Of a DNA stretch of 64,000 nt, positions 39,875 to 50,575 are shown one piece after another. The DNA comes from Myxococcales bacterium (GTDB lineage Bacteria > Myxococcota_A > Polyangia > Nannocystales > Nannocystaceae), in contig JACKDV010000011.1 of assembly GCA_020633315.1 (NCBI GenBank), forward strand, positions 62,001 to 126,000. Reading direction: 5' to 3'. Within the stretch, counting starts at the first letter, position 1; each line of letters opens with the position of its first letter. Below the pieces are notes generated by a model that did not search any database, was not told the DNA's origin, and worked only from the letters and a program-made list of their open reading frames with translations. The position numbers and the translations under genes are program-made.

Positions 39875-41206
39875 ATGCCTGCCTCGGCTCGTCGCCGCCC
39901 CTCCCCCCGGCCCTGGCTCGCGGTGCTGCTGGCGCTGGGCTGCGGCGGCACCCGAGGCGACGGCCCTGCCTCCGCCGCCACGCCCACACCGGCCTCCGCC
40001 TCCGCCCCGGCGCCCGCGATCGAGGCTCCCGCCGAGCCGGCCGCCCCCGCGCCCGAGGAGCTCCATGGCGAGCTCACCACCCAGCAGGGCCAGCGAGTGC
40101 TGCGGCTGTGGGGCACGCCCACGCAGATGGGGCACGCCCACGGGGCGCTGCTGCGCGAGGAGATCCTCGAGATCGTGGATGGCTATGCGCTCGACGTGAT
40201 CCCGCCCGCCACCCTCGACGCCGCGGGAGCGCTCTACTCCACGGTGGCCCGCGTGCCGCCGCGGCTGCGCGAGGAGGCCGAGGGGATCGTGGCCGGCATG
40301 AAGGCCGCGGGCGGGGCCCGGGTGGAGCGCCTCGATCGAGAGCTGCGCGCCTCCGACCTGCTGGTGCTCAACGCCATGACCGATCTGCTCGCGATCGGCT
40401 GCTCGTCGGTCTCGGCCTGGGGGCACGGCACCGAGGAGGATCCGAGCCTCGCCGGCGCGCCGATCATGGTGCGCAACCTCGACTGGAGCGAGGACCCCGA
40501 GCTGCTCCGCAACCAGCTCCTCATCGCCTATCGCCCCGACGATCCCGAGCGCCAGCCGCTGGTCTCGGTGGCCTTCGCCGGCTACATCGGCTGCCTGTCG
40601 TGCATGAACGAGGCGGGGGTCTCGGCCCTGTTCAACATGGGCTACGGCGACGGGGCGGCCAGCCCCGGCGAGGCGCTGCGGGGCTTCTCCCCCGCCAACC
40701 TGCTGCTGCGCGACACCCTGGAGCGCCGCGACGTGGACGGCGACGGGCGCAGCACCGCCGACGACGTGGAGGCGGCATGGCGCGAGCACCAGCACGCGGG
40801 CAGCTACCTCCTCCACCTGCTCGAGCCGCGCCGCGAGGGCACCGAGGCGCCGGCGCGGGTGCTCGAGGTGGAGCACGACGGCGTGGTCGCCCGTTCCCCC
40901 GGCGAGGGGCCGCTGGGGCCCGAGCTGCTCGCAGCCACCAACCACATGCGGCGCAAGGCCGAGCCGCAGTCCTGCTCGCGCTACGACCAGGTGCTCCGCA
41001 GCGCTCGCAATCACGAGCGTCGCTTCGATCGCGACGAGCTGTGGGCGCTGGGCACCCGGCTGCGCCTGCCCCAGGTGGTGTGCTCGCTGCTGGTGGAGCC
41101 GGAGGCCCGACGCCTGGGCGTGTGGCTGCGCGCGCCCGGCCAGGACGCCCAGGCCGAGATCCCGCCCGTGGTCCACGAGTGGAGCTCCCTGCTGGGTGTT
41201 CCCTGA
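39875..41206 (+). CDS. Lipoprotein Ntn hydrolase, C45 acyltransferase type
   Basis: 443 residues from ATG 39875. 'LAVLLALGC' gives a lipobox (Cys23), followed by an Ala/Pro linker to about 65. The catalytic domain has 'MGHAHGALLREEI' and the nucleophile segment 'AIGCSSVSAWG' (Cys176), followed by 'MVRNLDWSEDP', the Asn/Asp-Trp motif of the C45 family (acyl-CoA:6-APA acyltransferase-like, phospholipase-B-like). Family members cleave themselves before the Cys and then hydrolyse amides or esters. Here the domain would sit outside the cytoplasm on a lipid anchor. The substrate is unknown. It reads toward the hybrid kinase, 159 bp downstream. Confidence 0.83.
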   Translation: MPASARRRPSPRPWLAVLLALGCGGTRGDGPASAATPTPASASAPAPAIEAPAEPAAPAPEELHGELTTQQGQRVLRLWGTPTQMGHAHGALLREEILEIVDGYALDVIPPATLDAAGALYSTVARVPPRLREEAEGIVAGMKAAGGARVERLDRELRASDLLVLNAMTDLLAIGCSSVSAWGHGTEEDPSLAGAPIMVRNLDWSEDPELLRNQLLIAYRPDDPERQPLVSVAFAGYIGCLSCMNEAGVSALFNMGYGDGAASPGEALRGFSPANLLLRDTLERRDVDGDGRSTADDVEAAWREHQHAGSYLLHLLEPRREGTEAPARVLEVEHDGVVARSPGEGPLGPELLAATNHMRRKAEPQSCSRYDQVLRSARNHERRFDRDELWALGTRLRLPQVVCSLLVEPEARRLGVWLRAPGQDAQAEIPPVVHEWSSLLGVP

Positions 41207-41355
41207 TCCCCACGTGGGCGTACACCGAGGGAAGCCCCGACGAGCGACGAGCGATCGGTACGATGGCACCTTCGCCGGGGAGGGCGAGCGCAGGACTTTC
41301 GCCCGGCGAGACCTCCGGGACCGGGACGGGGCCGCGCTCGGGATGCGACGATGCC

Positions 41356-41360
41356 GGAGG
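41356..41360 (+). promoter_or_regulatory. Shine-Dalgarno site of the hybrid histidine kinase
   Basis: GGAGG with a 5-nt spacer to ATG 41366; it favours this start over the in-frame ATG 41351. Confidence 0.65.
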
Positions 41361-41365
41361 CCGGG

Positions 41366-43615
<2,250 letters not shown>

Positions 43616-43629
43616 GCCCGAGCGCACCC

Positions 43630-44457
43630 TCAGCCGCGGCCGCGCCGCTCGCTTCGCTGCAGGGTCTCGATGTCCTGCTCCTTCTTGAGCAGGGTGCCCA
43701 GGAACGGCAGGCCGGCCCCGAGCAGCTTGGCCGGCTCGATCCCCGAGTGTCGCAGCGCGCTCAGCCAGTCGATGAGCTCGCTGGTGCTCGGGGGCTTGCG
43801 CAGCCCGTCCACCCCCCGCAGGCGGTAGAAGGCCGACAGCGCGGACGACAGCAATTCCTCCTCGAGATCGGGGTGGTGCACCCGCACGATGCGGGCCATC
43901 AGCTCACGCTCGGGGAACTCGATCCAGTGGAACACGCAGCGACGCAGGAACGCGTCGGGCAGCTCCTTCTCGTTGTTGCTGGTGATCACCACGATGGGGC
44001 GCTCGCGTGCGGTCACGGTGCGCCCGGTCTCGGGGATCGTGAAGCTCATGGTGTCGATCTCGTGGAGCAGATCGTTGGGGAACTCCATGTCGGCCTTGTC
44101 GATCTCGTCGATCAAGACCACCCCCCGCTGCTCCGACTCGAAGGCCTGCCCCAGCGGCCCCAGCGAGATGTACTGGGCGATGTCGTGCACGTCCCCCTCG
44201 CCGAAGCGGCTGTCGTGCAGGCGCCTCACCGTGTCGTACTCGTACAGCCCCTCCACCGCCTTGGTGGTGGACTTGACCTGCCAGCGCCACAGCCGGAGCC
44301 CACGCGCCTGGGCCAGGTTGACCGCGAGCAGGGTCTTGCCCGTGCCGGGCTCGCCCTTGAGCAGCAGAGGGCGCTGCAGGTGCACCGCCACGTCGACGGC
44401 GCGACCGAGCTCCTCGGACACGATGTACTGGGAGGTCCCGCGAAACGGCTCGACCAT
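43630..44457 (-). CDS. MoxR family AAA+ ATPase
   Basis: 275 residues from ATG 44457. Walker A GEPGTGKT, Walker B 'GVVLIDEIDKAD' and sensor 1 'VVITSNNEKELPDAFLRRCV' are those of the MoxR/CoxD group of AAA+ ATPases, which act with VWA proteins as metal-insertion or complex-assembly chaperones. The length fits the CoxD-like branch. Its probable partner is the CoxE-like gene at 38546-39787. The start lies only 13 bp from the start of the divergent L,D-transpeptidase gene, so both mRNAs must have very short leaders or promoters inside the neighbouring gene. Confidence 0.9.
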   Translation of the reverse strand: MVEPFRGTSQYIVSEELGRAVDVAVHLQRPLLLKGEPGTGKTLLAVNLAQARGLRLWRWQVKSTTKAVEGLYEYDTVRRLHDSRFGEGDVHDIAQYISLGPLGQAFESEQRGVVLIDEIDKADMEFPNDLLHEIDTMSFTIPETGRTVTARERPIVVITSNNEKELPDAFLRRCVFHWIEFPERELMARIVRVHHPDLEEELLSSALSAFYRLRGVDGLRKPPSTSELIDWLSALRHSGIEPAKLLGAGLPFLGTLLKKEQDIETLQRSERRGRG

Positions 44458-44470
44458 GCGTCGCGGGAGT

Positions 44471-46033
44471 ATGGCATACCCCCCGGTGGTGCCCGCCGCC
44501 GCCCCTCGCCGCCGCCCATGGAGCCTCGCGTTGCTCGTGGCGCTCCATGCCGCCGCGCTGGGCTGCGATGGGCCGAGCGCCTCCGGCGCGGAGCTCGATG
44601 GCTCGGCACCCTCCGCTGCCGAGCCATCTGCAGCGGCGAGCTCGGAGCCGGGACCGCCGCGCTCGCAGCCCGAGGCGCGCCACGAGCCCGAGGCGCTCGA
44701 GCCCGCCTCCGCCCCACCGACCGCGAGCGCCGGCTCGAGCCCTCCTTCGGGAGCGTCGCCCGAGCCCCCGCCTCGCACCGAGCCGCTGGAGCACCGCCGA
44801 GCCCTGCGCCCGCTGATGGTCTACGTGGAGCCGCGCCTGGGCGCCGAGTTCCGCGGCAAGATCCCGCTGCACGAGGTCTTCGAGCTCTACGAGCGGGTGC
44901 CGGGCGAGGACTGCGGCGGCGAGGGCTGGGGTCGCGTGGCCGCGGCAGCCTACGTCTGCCTGCACCACAGCGAGCCCACCGACGACACGCCGATGGTGCT
45001 GCCGCGGCGGATCCCCGACGAGCTCGCGCCCTTCTACTACGCGCGCCTGCGGCCCAAGGACGCCAGCGGCAACAACCCTCCCGCGCCGCGCTACCGCTCG
45101 CGCACGGCCATGCGCCGGGGCGCGGCGGCCGAGTCCTTCCTTGAGCGCGAGCACGACTATGCCTTCGTCGATCGCCGCCGCTTCCGGGACGGCGCGGTGC
45201 TCTACGCCCACGACGATCGCGTGGTGCGGGAGAGCGACGTGCTGCGCAAGGAGCCCAGCGACTTCGCCGGGCGCGACACCCTCGAGCGACCGATCCCCGA
45301 GGGCGCGGTGATGGGCTGGAGCATCACCTGGCCGCACGCGATCGTGCGCGCCGAGCCCCACGCCGACGCGGAGGAGCGCGGGCGCCTGCCGCTGCACGAG
45401 GAATTGCTGCTGCGGGGCGAGCCCCGCGTCGAGCACGGCGAGACCTGGCAGCCGGTGGAGTCGCCGGCCGCGGGCTGGGTGCTCGCCGACGAGATTCGCT
45501 GGTGGGTCCCCATGGATCCCCCCACAGAGCTCCGCGCCGACGAGATCTGGCTCGACGTGGATCTCGACCAGCAGATGCTCGCGCTGCGCCGGGGCCCCGC
45601 CGTGGAGATGCTCACCCTGGTGTCCTCGGGCAACTGGAAGCACGGCACCCCGGTGGGGCTGTTCCGCATCGAGGGCAAGTGGGCCTGGGCCGACATGCGA
45701 TCCCGAGCCGGCGACGACGAGGCCTACTTCGTCGAGGGCGTGCCGTGGGTGCAGTACTTTCGGGGGCGCTACGCACTCCACGGGACCTTCTGGCACAACC
45801 GCTTCGGGCGACGGACGAGCCACGGCTGCATCAACCTCTCGGCCCACGACGCGCGATGGGTGTACGAGCGCACCTCGCCGGTGTCCAAGCCCGGCTTCGT
45901 GACCACCAACGAGCACGCGGTGGAGCCCGGCACCGTGCTGCGGATCCGAAAGGGCACCACCGCGCCCCCGGATCGTCGTCGCCCGCCGATCGGCACGCCC
46001 TCGCGGGCGACCTCGCTCCACCTTGCGCCGTGA
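44471..46033 (+). CDS. Lipoprotein L,D-transpeptidase (YkuD)
   Basis: 520 residues from ATG 44471, with GGGAG just upstream. 'LHAAALGC' provides a lipobox (Cys27), then a long Ser/Pro/Glu/Ala linker to about 105. The middle part includes an SH3-like segment ('GWSITWPHAIVRAEP', about 285-345). The C-terminal YkuD domain has His437 in 'ALHGTFWHNRFG' and the nucleophile in SHGCINL (Cys453), the standard catalytic pair. Such enzymes cross-link peptidoglycan (3-3 bonds) or attach proteins to it, and act in the periplasm. It is divergent from moxR. Confidence 0.9.
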   Translation: MAYPPVVPAAAPRRRPWSLALLVALHAAALGCDGPSASGAELDGSAPSAAEPSAAASSEPGPPRSQPEARHEPEALEPASAPPTASAGSSPPSGASPEPPPRTEPLEHRRALRPLMVYVEPRLGAEFRGKIPLHEVFELYERVPGEDCGGEGWGRVAAAAYVCLHHSEPTDDTPMVLPRRIPDELAPFYYARLRPKDASGNNPPAPRYRSRTAMRRGAAAESFLEREHDYAFVDRRRFRDGAVLYAHDDRVVRESDVLRKEPSDFAGRDTLERPIPEGAVMGWSITWPHAIVRAEPHADAEERGRLPLHEELLLRGEPRVEHGETWQPVESPAAGWVLADEIRWWVPMDPPTELRADEIWLDVDLDQQMLALRRGPAVEMLTLVSSGNWKHGTPVGLFRIEGKWAWADMRSRAGDDEAYFVEGVPWVQYFRGRYALHGTFWHNRFGRRTSHGCINLSAHDARWVYERTSPVSKPGFVTTNEHAVEPGTVLRIRKGTTAPPDRRRPPIGTPSRATSLHLAP

Positions 46034-46166
46034 CCCGAGCGGGTCGCCTCATCGGCCCTGGGGCCGGCCACCCTGAGCGCATTGCGCACTGAACGCAACA
46101 TCACCTTCCGGGCTCGCCCGAATTGCTACACTGAGCGGGCTCGACCCCTCCCGCCCAGCTCCGCGA

Positions 46167-46646
46167 ATGCTCACCGACAACGACAAGAAGCTCATCGTCG
46201 ACAGTTGGCGCCTCGTCGTGCCGATCAAGTCGACCGCTGCCGACCTCTTCTACCAGCGCTTGTTCGAGATCAAGCCGGACTACCGCGGCCTGTTCCCCAA
46301 CGAGATGGATCGCCAGAAGCGCAAGCTGGTCACGATGCTCCAGTTCATCGTCAAGGCGCTCGACTGGATCAAGGAGGAATGGAAGGCCGAGATCAACCCC
46401 GAGGACGACCTGTGCCTCGTGGTGCTCGCGATGGGCCGTCGCCACCAGGATCTCTACAAGATCCCCGACGAGTCCTACGGACCGGTGGGCGAGGCCCTGC
46501 TGTGGACCCTCGACCAGGGCCTGGGCGAGGCCTTCACCGACGAGGTCAAGGCCGCCTGGACCAAGCTCTACGGCACGCTGGCCACGACCATGAAGATGGG
46601 AGCCCGCGCCAGCCGCGTCTCCTCCAACCTCGGTCGGATCAACTGA
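46167..46646 (+). CDS. Bacterial globin, haemoglobin-like
   Basis: 159 residues, all helical. It aligns by eye with Vitreoscilla-type globins: 'LFYQRLFEIKPDYRGLFP' carries Tyr29 at the B10 distal position, and 'MGRRHQDLYKIP' gives His93 as the proximal F8 ligand, followed by the 'YGPVGEALLWTLDQGLG' G helix and 'AAWTKLYGTLA' H helix. There is no reductase domain, so it is a single-domain globin. It is the first gene of a tight operon: the DUF4388 gene starts 28 bp after its stop and the kinase 4 bp after that. I infer a role in binding O2 or NO for signalling rather than bulk detoxification, from context only. Confidence 0.88.
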   Translation: MLTDNDKKLIVDSWRLVVPIKSTAADLFYQRLFEIKPDYRGLFPNEMDRQKRKLVTMLQFIVKALDWIKEEWKAEINPEDDLCLVVLAMGRRHQDLYKIPDESYGPVGEALLWTLDQGLGEAFTDEVKAAWTKLYGTLATTMKMGARASRVSSNLGRIN

Positions 46647-46674
46647 GTCTTCTCCAGGGGTGAGGCCGGGGGGC

Positions 46675-48975
46675 ATGTCGACACAGCCAAAGCTCTTGAT
46701 GGAAGGGACCTTCGAGTCCTTCTCCATCGACGAGGTCCTCGATGTGGTGGGCCTCAGCCGCCAGACGATGGAGGTCGTGCTCGAGGACGAGTCACGCCGC
46801 GGGAACATCGTCGTCAAGGCGGGTCAGGTCCTGAGCGCCAACGCGCCGCCCGACCACGGGCGCGGCGCCTTCCATGCCCTGTACCAGCAGCCGGGACAGA
46901 GCTTCACCGTGTGGCGTCGCAGCGAGGCGCCGGGCGAGTCGATCGGCACGCTCAGCGACCTCATCGAGGAGTCCCGCCACGCGCCCCCCACCACGCAGCG
47001 GGGTGCCGCCAGCCGTTCGAAGCGCACGCCACTGCTCGAGGGTACCTTCTCCGATCACAGCCTCGACGAGGTGCTCGACGTGCTGAGCATGAGCCGCCAG
47101 CTCATGCAGCTCGCCATCCATCGCGCCGACAACACCATCGCGGCGCTGGTGGTGAAGGCCGGGCACGTGCTCGGGGCGGTCGATCACCGCGCGGGCGTCT
47201 CGGGGCCGCAGGCCTTCGAGGCCATCGTCGCCGATCCCGGCGAGCGCTTCGACGTGGTGCGGCTCAAGGCCCCGCCCGCGCTGCCGGCCGCCATCGGCAC
47301 CCTGGCCGAGATGCTCGAGGCGGCCCGCGCCACCCACCCCGACGCCGCCGCCGATCCGCGCCCCGACGTGATGCTCGAGGGCACCTTCAAGGAGTTCTCG
47401 CTCCCCGAGGTGCTCGACGTGCTCGCCATCAGCCGCCAGACCACCGAGATCGTCTTCCGCGGGCACGACAGCACCCGCGGCGCGATGGTGGTCAAGGCCG
47501 GGCAGGTGCTCTCGGCCCAGGTGCTGCGCTCGGGTGCCTCCGGCGTCGCGGCCTTCCACGAGCTGGTCTCCGATCCGGGCGAGCGCTTCGTGGTCCTGCG
47601 GCGCACCAACCTGCGCTCCGGCGATCCCATCGGCTCCCTCGCGGAGCTGTTCGAGCGCGCGCGCACCCAGGGTCCACCCACGCGCTCCGACGCGCGGCCT
47701 CCGGCCACGCCCTCGACTCCCGTGCGCAAGGTGGTCCGCCCGCCGCCGCTGCCCTCGCGGCCCTCGCCTCCGCCCATCGCCAAGCCGCCGCCGCTGGCCA
47801 AGACGCCCAAGCCTCCGCCCGTGGCCAAGGCGCCCGTCGCCACGCCGCCCAGCATCACACCGCCCGTCGTCGCGCCGCCCGAGCTCGCGCCGCCCGTCGC
47901 CGCGCCGCCGCCCATCGCCGAGCCGCCCGAGCTCGCGGCCGAGGAATCGGCCACCCGCCACGAGCTCGGCGAGCCCGTGCTCGAGGGCGAGCTCTCGTCG
48001 TTCACCATCGAGGAGGTCCTCGACGTGATGGCGCTGTCCCGCCAGGCGATGGCGCTGCACACCTTCGTGGGCGAGGACCGCCTGGCCGAGGTGGTGATCA
48101 AGGCCGGCGAGGTCCTGCGGGTGCTCCACGGCGATCACGAGCCCGGCATGCCATCGCTGTCCAAGCTGCTCGGCGATCCCGGCGAGCGCTTCCGGGTGCT
48201 GCGGCTGCCCCATCGCCCGCCCGCCCCCTCGCTGGGGCGCATGGTCGATCTGGTGGCCAAGGCCCAGGTGCCCCCCACCGACGACTGGCCCACCGCCCAT
48301 CGCGTCTCGCAGTCCGGCACGCCCACCATCCAGGGCGACCCCGGCATGCTGCCCAAGCGCAAGGCAGGGCAGGTGCAGGCCGAGGTCAACGACCGCGAGG
48401 AGACCCAGCCCAAGGTGCGGCGCACCGTGGAGCCCGAGACGCCTCCGGTGCCCCGCGAGGAGCCCACCGGCGGCGGGCCGATCACCCGCGACATCGTCCA
48501 CGGCCCCCTCGCCCAGGGCCCCGCCACCGGGCGCCACCGCGACACCTCGCGCAGCAAGCCCGGCACGGGCCTGGGTCGCATCACCCTCAATCCCGCTCCG
48601 CCGCACACCATCGTCACCCACGGGGCGCCGCCGCCGGCCAACCCGCCGCGTCGCCCCGGCGTGCCGACCGAGGAGGAGCGCGACCCCGGCTCGCGCCCGC
48701 TCTACGCCGACGCGGCCGTGAGCGCGGCATCCCGCTCGTCGGTGCTGCCCGTCGACGACGACGCCGCCAAGGCGGTGCGCGAGCTGAGCGACCAGATCGG
48801 CGAGCTCGCGCGCGCGATCCAGGCCCTCGCCGAGCGCGAGCCTCCGGCGCCCCCCAAGGTCGAGGCCCCGGCGCCCACCGAGGCTCGCCCCTCGTTGATG
48901 CCGCTGTACCTCCTCAACCTCGCGACCCTCGTCGTGGTCGGGTACCTGCTGCTGAAGTCCCTCCAATTGATCTGA
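46675..48975 (+). CDS. Four DUF4388 (PATAN-like) domains with C-terminal anchor
   Basis: 766 residues from ATG 46675. Four DUF4388 units begin near residues 7, 119, 232 and 434, each with 'L.EGxFxxxSxxEVLDVxxxSRQ' and 'VVKAGxVLxA', ending in 'DPGERFxV.R'. A Pro/Ala/Lys-rich linker (345-425) separates units 3 and 4, and a second disordered region (530-700) precedes a coiled coil and one C-terminal membrane helix (about 743-762). DUF4388 domains are seen in bacterial signalling proteins, often fused to receiver or kinase modules, and are thought to be docking surfaces. The protein would face the cytosol, tail-anchored. It lies between the globin and the kinase and may scaffold them. Confidence 0.87.
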   Translation: MSTQPKLLMEGTFESFSIDEVLDVVGLSRQTMEVVLEDESRRGNIVVKAGQVLSANAPPDHGRGAFHALYQQPGQSFTVWRRSEAPGESIGTLSDLIEESRHAPPTTQRGAASRSKRTPLLEGTFSDHSLDEVLDVLSMSRQLMQLAIHRADNTIAALVVKAGHVLGAVDHRAGVSGPQAFEAIVADPGERFDVVRLKAPPALPAAIGTLAEMLEAARATHPDAAADPRPDVMLEGTFKEFSLPEVLDVLAISRQTTEIVFRGHDSTRGAMVVKAGQVLSAQVLRSGASGVAAFHELVSDPGERFVVLRRTNLRSGDPIGSLAELFERARTQGPPTRSDARPPATPSTPVRKVVRPPPLPSRPSPPPIAKPPPLAKTPKPPPVAKAPVATPPSITPPVVAPPELAPPVAAPPPIAEPPELAAEESATRHELGEPVLEGELSSFTIEEVLDVMALSRQAMALHTFVGEDRLAEVVIKAGEVLRVLHGDHEPGMPSLSKLLGDPGERFRVLRLPHRPPAPSLGRMVDLVAKAQVPPTDDWPTAHRVSQSGTPTIQGDPGMLPKRKAGQVQAEVNDREETQPKVRRTVEPETPPVPREEPTGGGPITRDIVHGPLAQGPATGRHRDTSRSKPGTGLGRITLNPAPPHTIVTHGAPPPANPPRRPGVPTEEERDPGSRPLYADAAVSAASRSSVLPVDDDAAKAVRELSDQIGELARAIQALAEREPPAPPKVEAPAPTEARPSLMPLYLLNLATLVVVGYLLLKSLQLI

Positions 48976-48979
48976 CCGC

Positions 48980-50221
48980 ATGGCCACGCTCTCGACCCTC
49001 CCGCTCGGCACGGTGATCGAGGACGAGTACGAGGTCCGTCGCATCCTCGGCCGAGGAGGGGCCGCGGTCGTCTACGAGGCCCTGCGGCTGGAGGACGAGG
49101 CGACGGTGGCGATCAAGGTGCTGGCCCCCGACGAGGGCGACCCCCAGCAGACCCGCAAGCGCTTCTTCAACGAGCTGGTGCTCGCCACCCGGGTGCGCCA
49201 CCCCAACATGGTGCGCGTGCACGACTTCGGCCTGCTCACCGGCACCGGGGCGCCCTACATCGTGATGGACCGCCTCTACGGCCGCACGCTGTGGCAGGAC
49301 CTGCGCGAGCGCGGCCCCATGGACCCCGAGCACGTGGTGCCGCTGTTCCTCGGCGCGCTCGATGCCCTCGCGGCCGCGCACGCCAAGGGCGTGGTCCACA
49401 AGGATCTCAAGCCCAGCAACCTGTTCCTCAGCCAGACCGGGCCCCTGGGCGAGTCGCTGGTGATCCTCGACTTCGGCATCGCCTCGCGCATGGGCGGGCC
49501 CGGGGCGCAGGGCATCGAGTTCTCGGGCACCCCGCCCTACTCCGCCCCCGAGTACATCAACTACCGCGAGATCTCGCCGCGGGTGGACATCTACCAGCTC
49601 GGCCTGGTGCTCGCCGAGGTGCTCTCGGGTCGCCCCGTCGTGGACTCCGACGACGCGGACGAGTGCTTTCGGATCCACCAGGAGGGTCGGCTCGAGCTGC
49701 CCTACGAGGTGATGCCCGGACCGATCTCGGCGATCGTGACCAAGGCGGTCGCCTTCGAGCCGGAGGACCGCTACCCCAACGCCCGCGCCATGCACGATGC
49801 GCTCGCAACCGTGATGGTGAGCCGCGGGCCGGTGCCCGACGACGACGTGGACACCTCGGTCCGCTCCCCCACCGACATCCCGATCGCCGAGGGCCGGACC
49901 ACCGACGTCCCGATCGACGCGGAGAGCTACGAGGCGATGACCACCCTGCCGCCGACGGTCGGCAGCGGCCACGGGGGGCTGGGGCGGCCGCGCGTGGACA
50001 CCCCTCGAGCCGTCGCGCTGCCCAGCCGGGCCCCGACCGAGATCCCGATCGACTCGCTCGTGCCCCACCCGCCCACGCCACCCGACGACGAGCCCACGTC
50101 ACCCGATGCCGCCCGGGTGGGGCGCACCGTGGCCGGGCTCTCGCCCACGATCGCGCTGTTCGGCGTGGTGGTGGCATTCCTGCTCGGCGTGCTGGTGACC
50201 TACCTGCTCCTCGCTGGCTAG
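48980..50221 (+). CDS. Membrane-anchored Ser/Thr kinase
   Basis: 413 residues, starting 4 bp after the DUF4388 gene. The kinase domain (about 15-275) has 'GRGGAAVVYEA', VAIKVL, catalytic loop HKDLKPSN near 140 and LDFGIA, so Lys replaces the Arg of HRD (a non-RD kinase, still expected to be active). A Thr/Pro/Asp-rich cytosolic linker contains repeats of 'PTDIPI'/'TTDVPI'/'PTEIPI', which look like possible phosphorylation or docking sites. One C-terminal membrane helix (388-411) leaves almost no external part, so the signal is likely received inside the cell, for example from the globin or DUF4388 partner. Confidence 0.92.
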   Translation: MATLSTLPLGTVIEDEYEVRRILGRGGAAVVYEALRLEDEATVAIKVLAPDEGDPQQTRKRFFNELVLATRVRHPNMVRVHDFGLLTGTGAPYIVMDRLYGRTLWQDLRERGPMDPEHVVPLFLGALDALAAAHAKGVVHKDLKPSNLFLSQTGPLGESLVILDFGIASRMGGPGAQGIEFSGTPPYSAPEYINYREISPRVDIYQLGLVLAEVLSGRPVVDSDDADECFRIHQEGRLELPYEVMPGPISAIVTKAVAFEPEDRYPNARAMHDALATVMVSRGPVPDDDVDTSVRSPTDIPIAEGRTTDVPIDAESYEAMTTLPPTVGSGHGGLGRPRVDTPRAVALPSRAPTEIPIDSLVPHPPTPPDDEPTSPDAARVGRTVAGLSPTIALFGVVVAFLLGVLVTYLLLAG

Positions 50222-50575
50222 CCCGTCCATCCGCGGGCACGCGAGACCACGACCGGTCGACCCATCGCCGGCGCAGGGATCCGCTGGTGGGCAGGGGGAG
50301 GCAGCCCGGGTCTCGTGTAGGCATCGTCCCGCGCCGTCGGGCCCCGCCCGCCGAGCGCTCGCTGCCCTCGGCGAGAACATCGTCCGTGCCCCACCACCCG
50401 CGAGCTGGTCATCCGCCACGCGTCCGTCGGGGAGGGCCCTACCGTCACCGGTCGGCATCGCGCGACCGATCATGGAGAGGCGAGACGAGGCCGCCTTGGG
50501 ATCCCGCACCGAACGGAAGTCGTCCGGACCGCGGAGGGCCAGACCCCCGACCTCCCCACCAGTGGACGCGAGGTC
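50222..50575. promoter_or_regulatory. Intergenic region before the terpene-synthase-like gene, no gene seen
   Basis: 354 bp. Minus-strand open frames here have no ribosome-binding site or recognisable motif. It presumably holds the kinase-operon end and the promoter of the next gene. No clear terminator hairpin was found. Confidence 0.35.

Noticed and set aside
50218..50509. Short minus-strand frames between the kinase and terpene-synthase-like genes
   Set aside because: No ribosome-binding site, no start context and Pro/Arg/Ala-rich composition typical of chance frames in this DNA.
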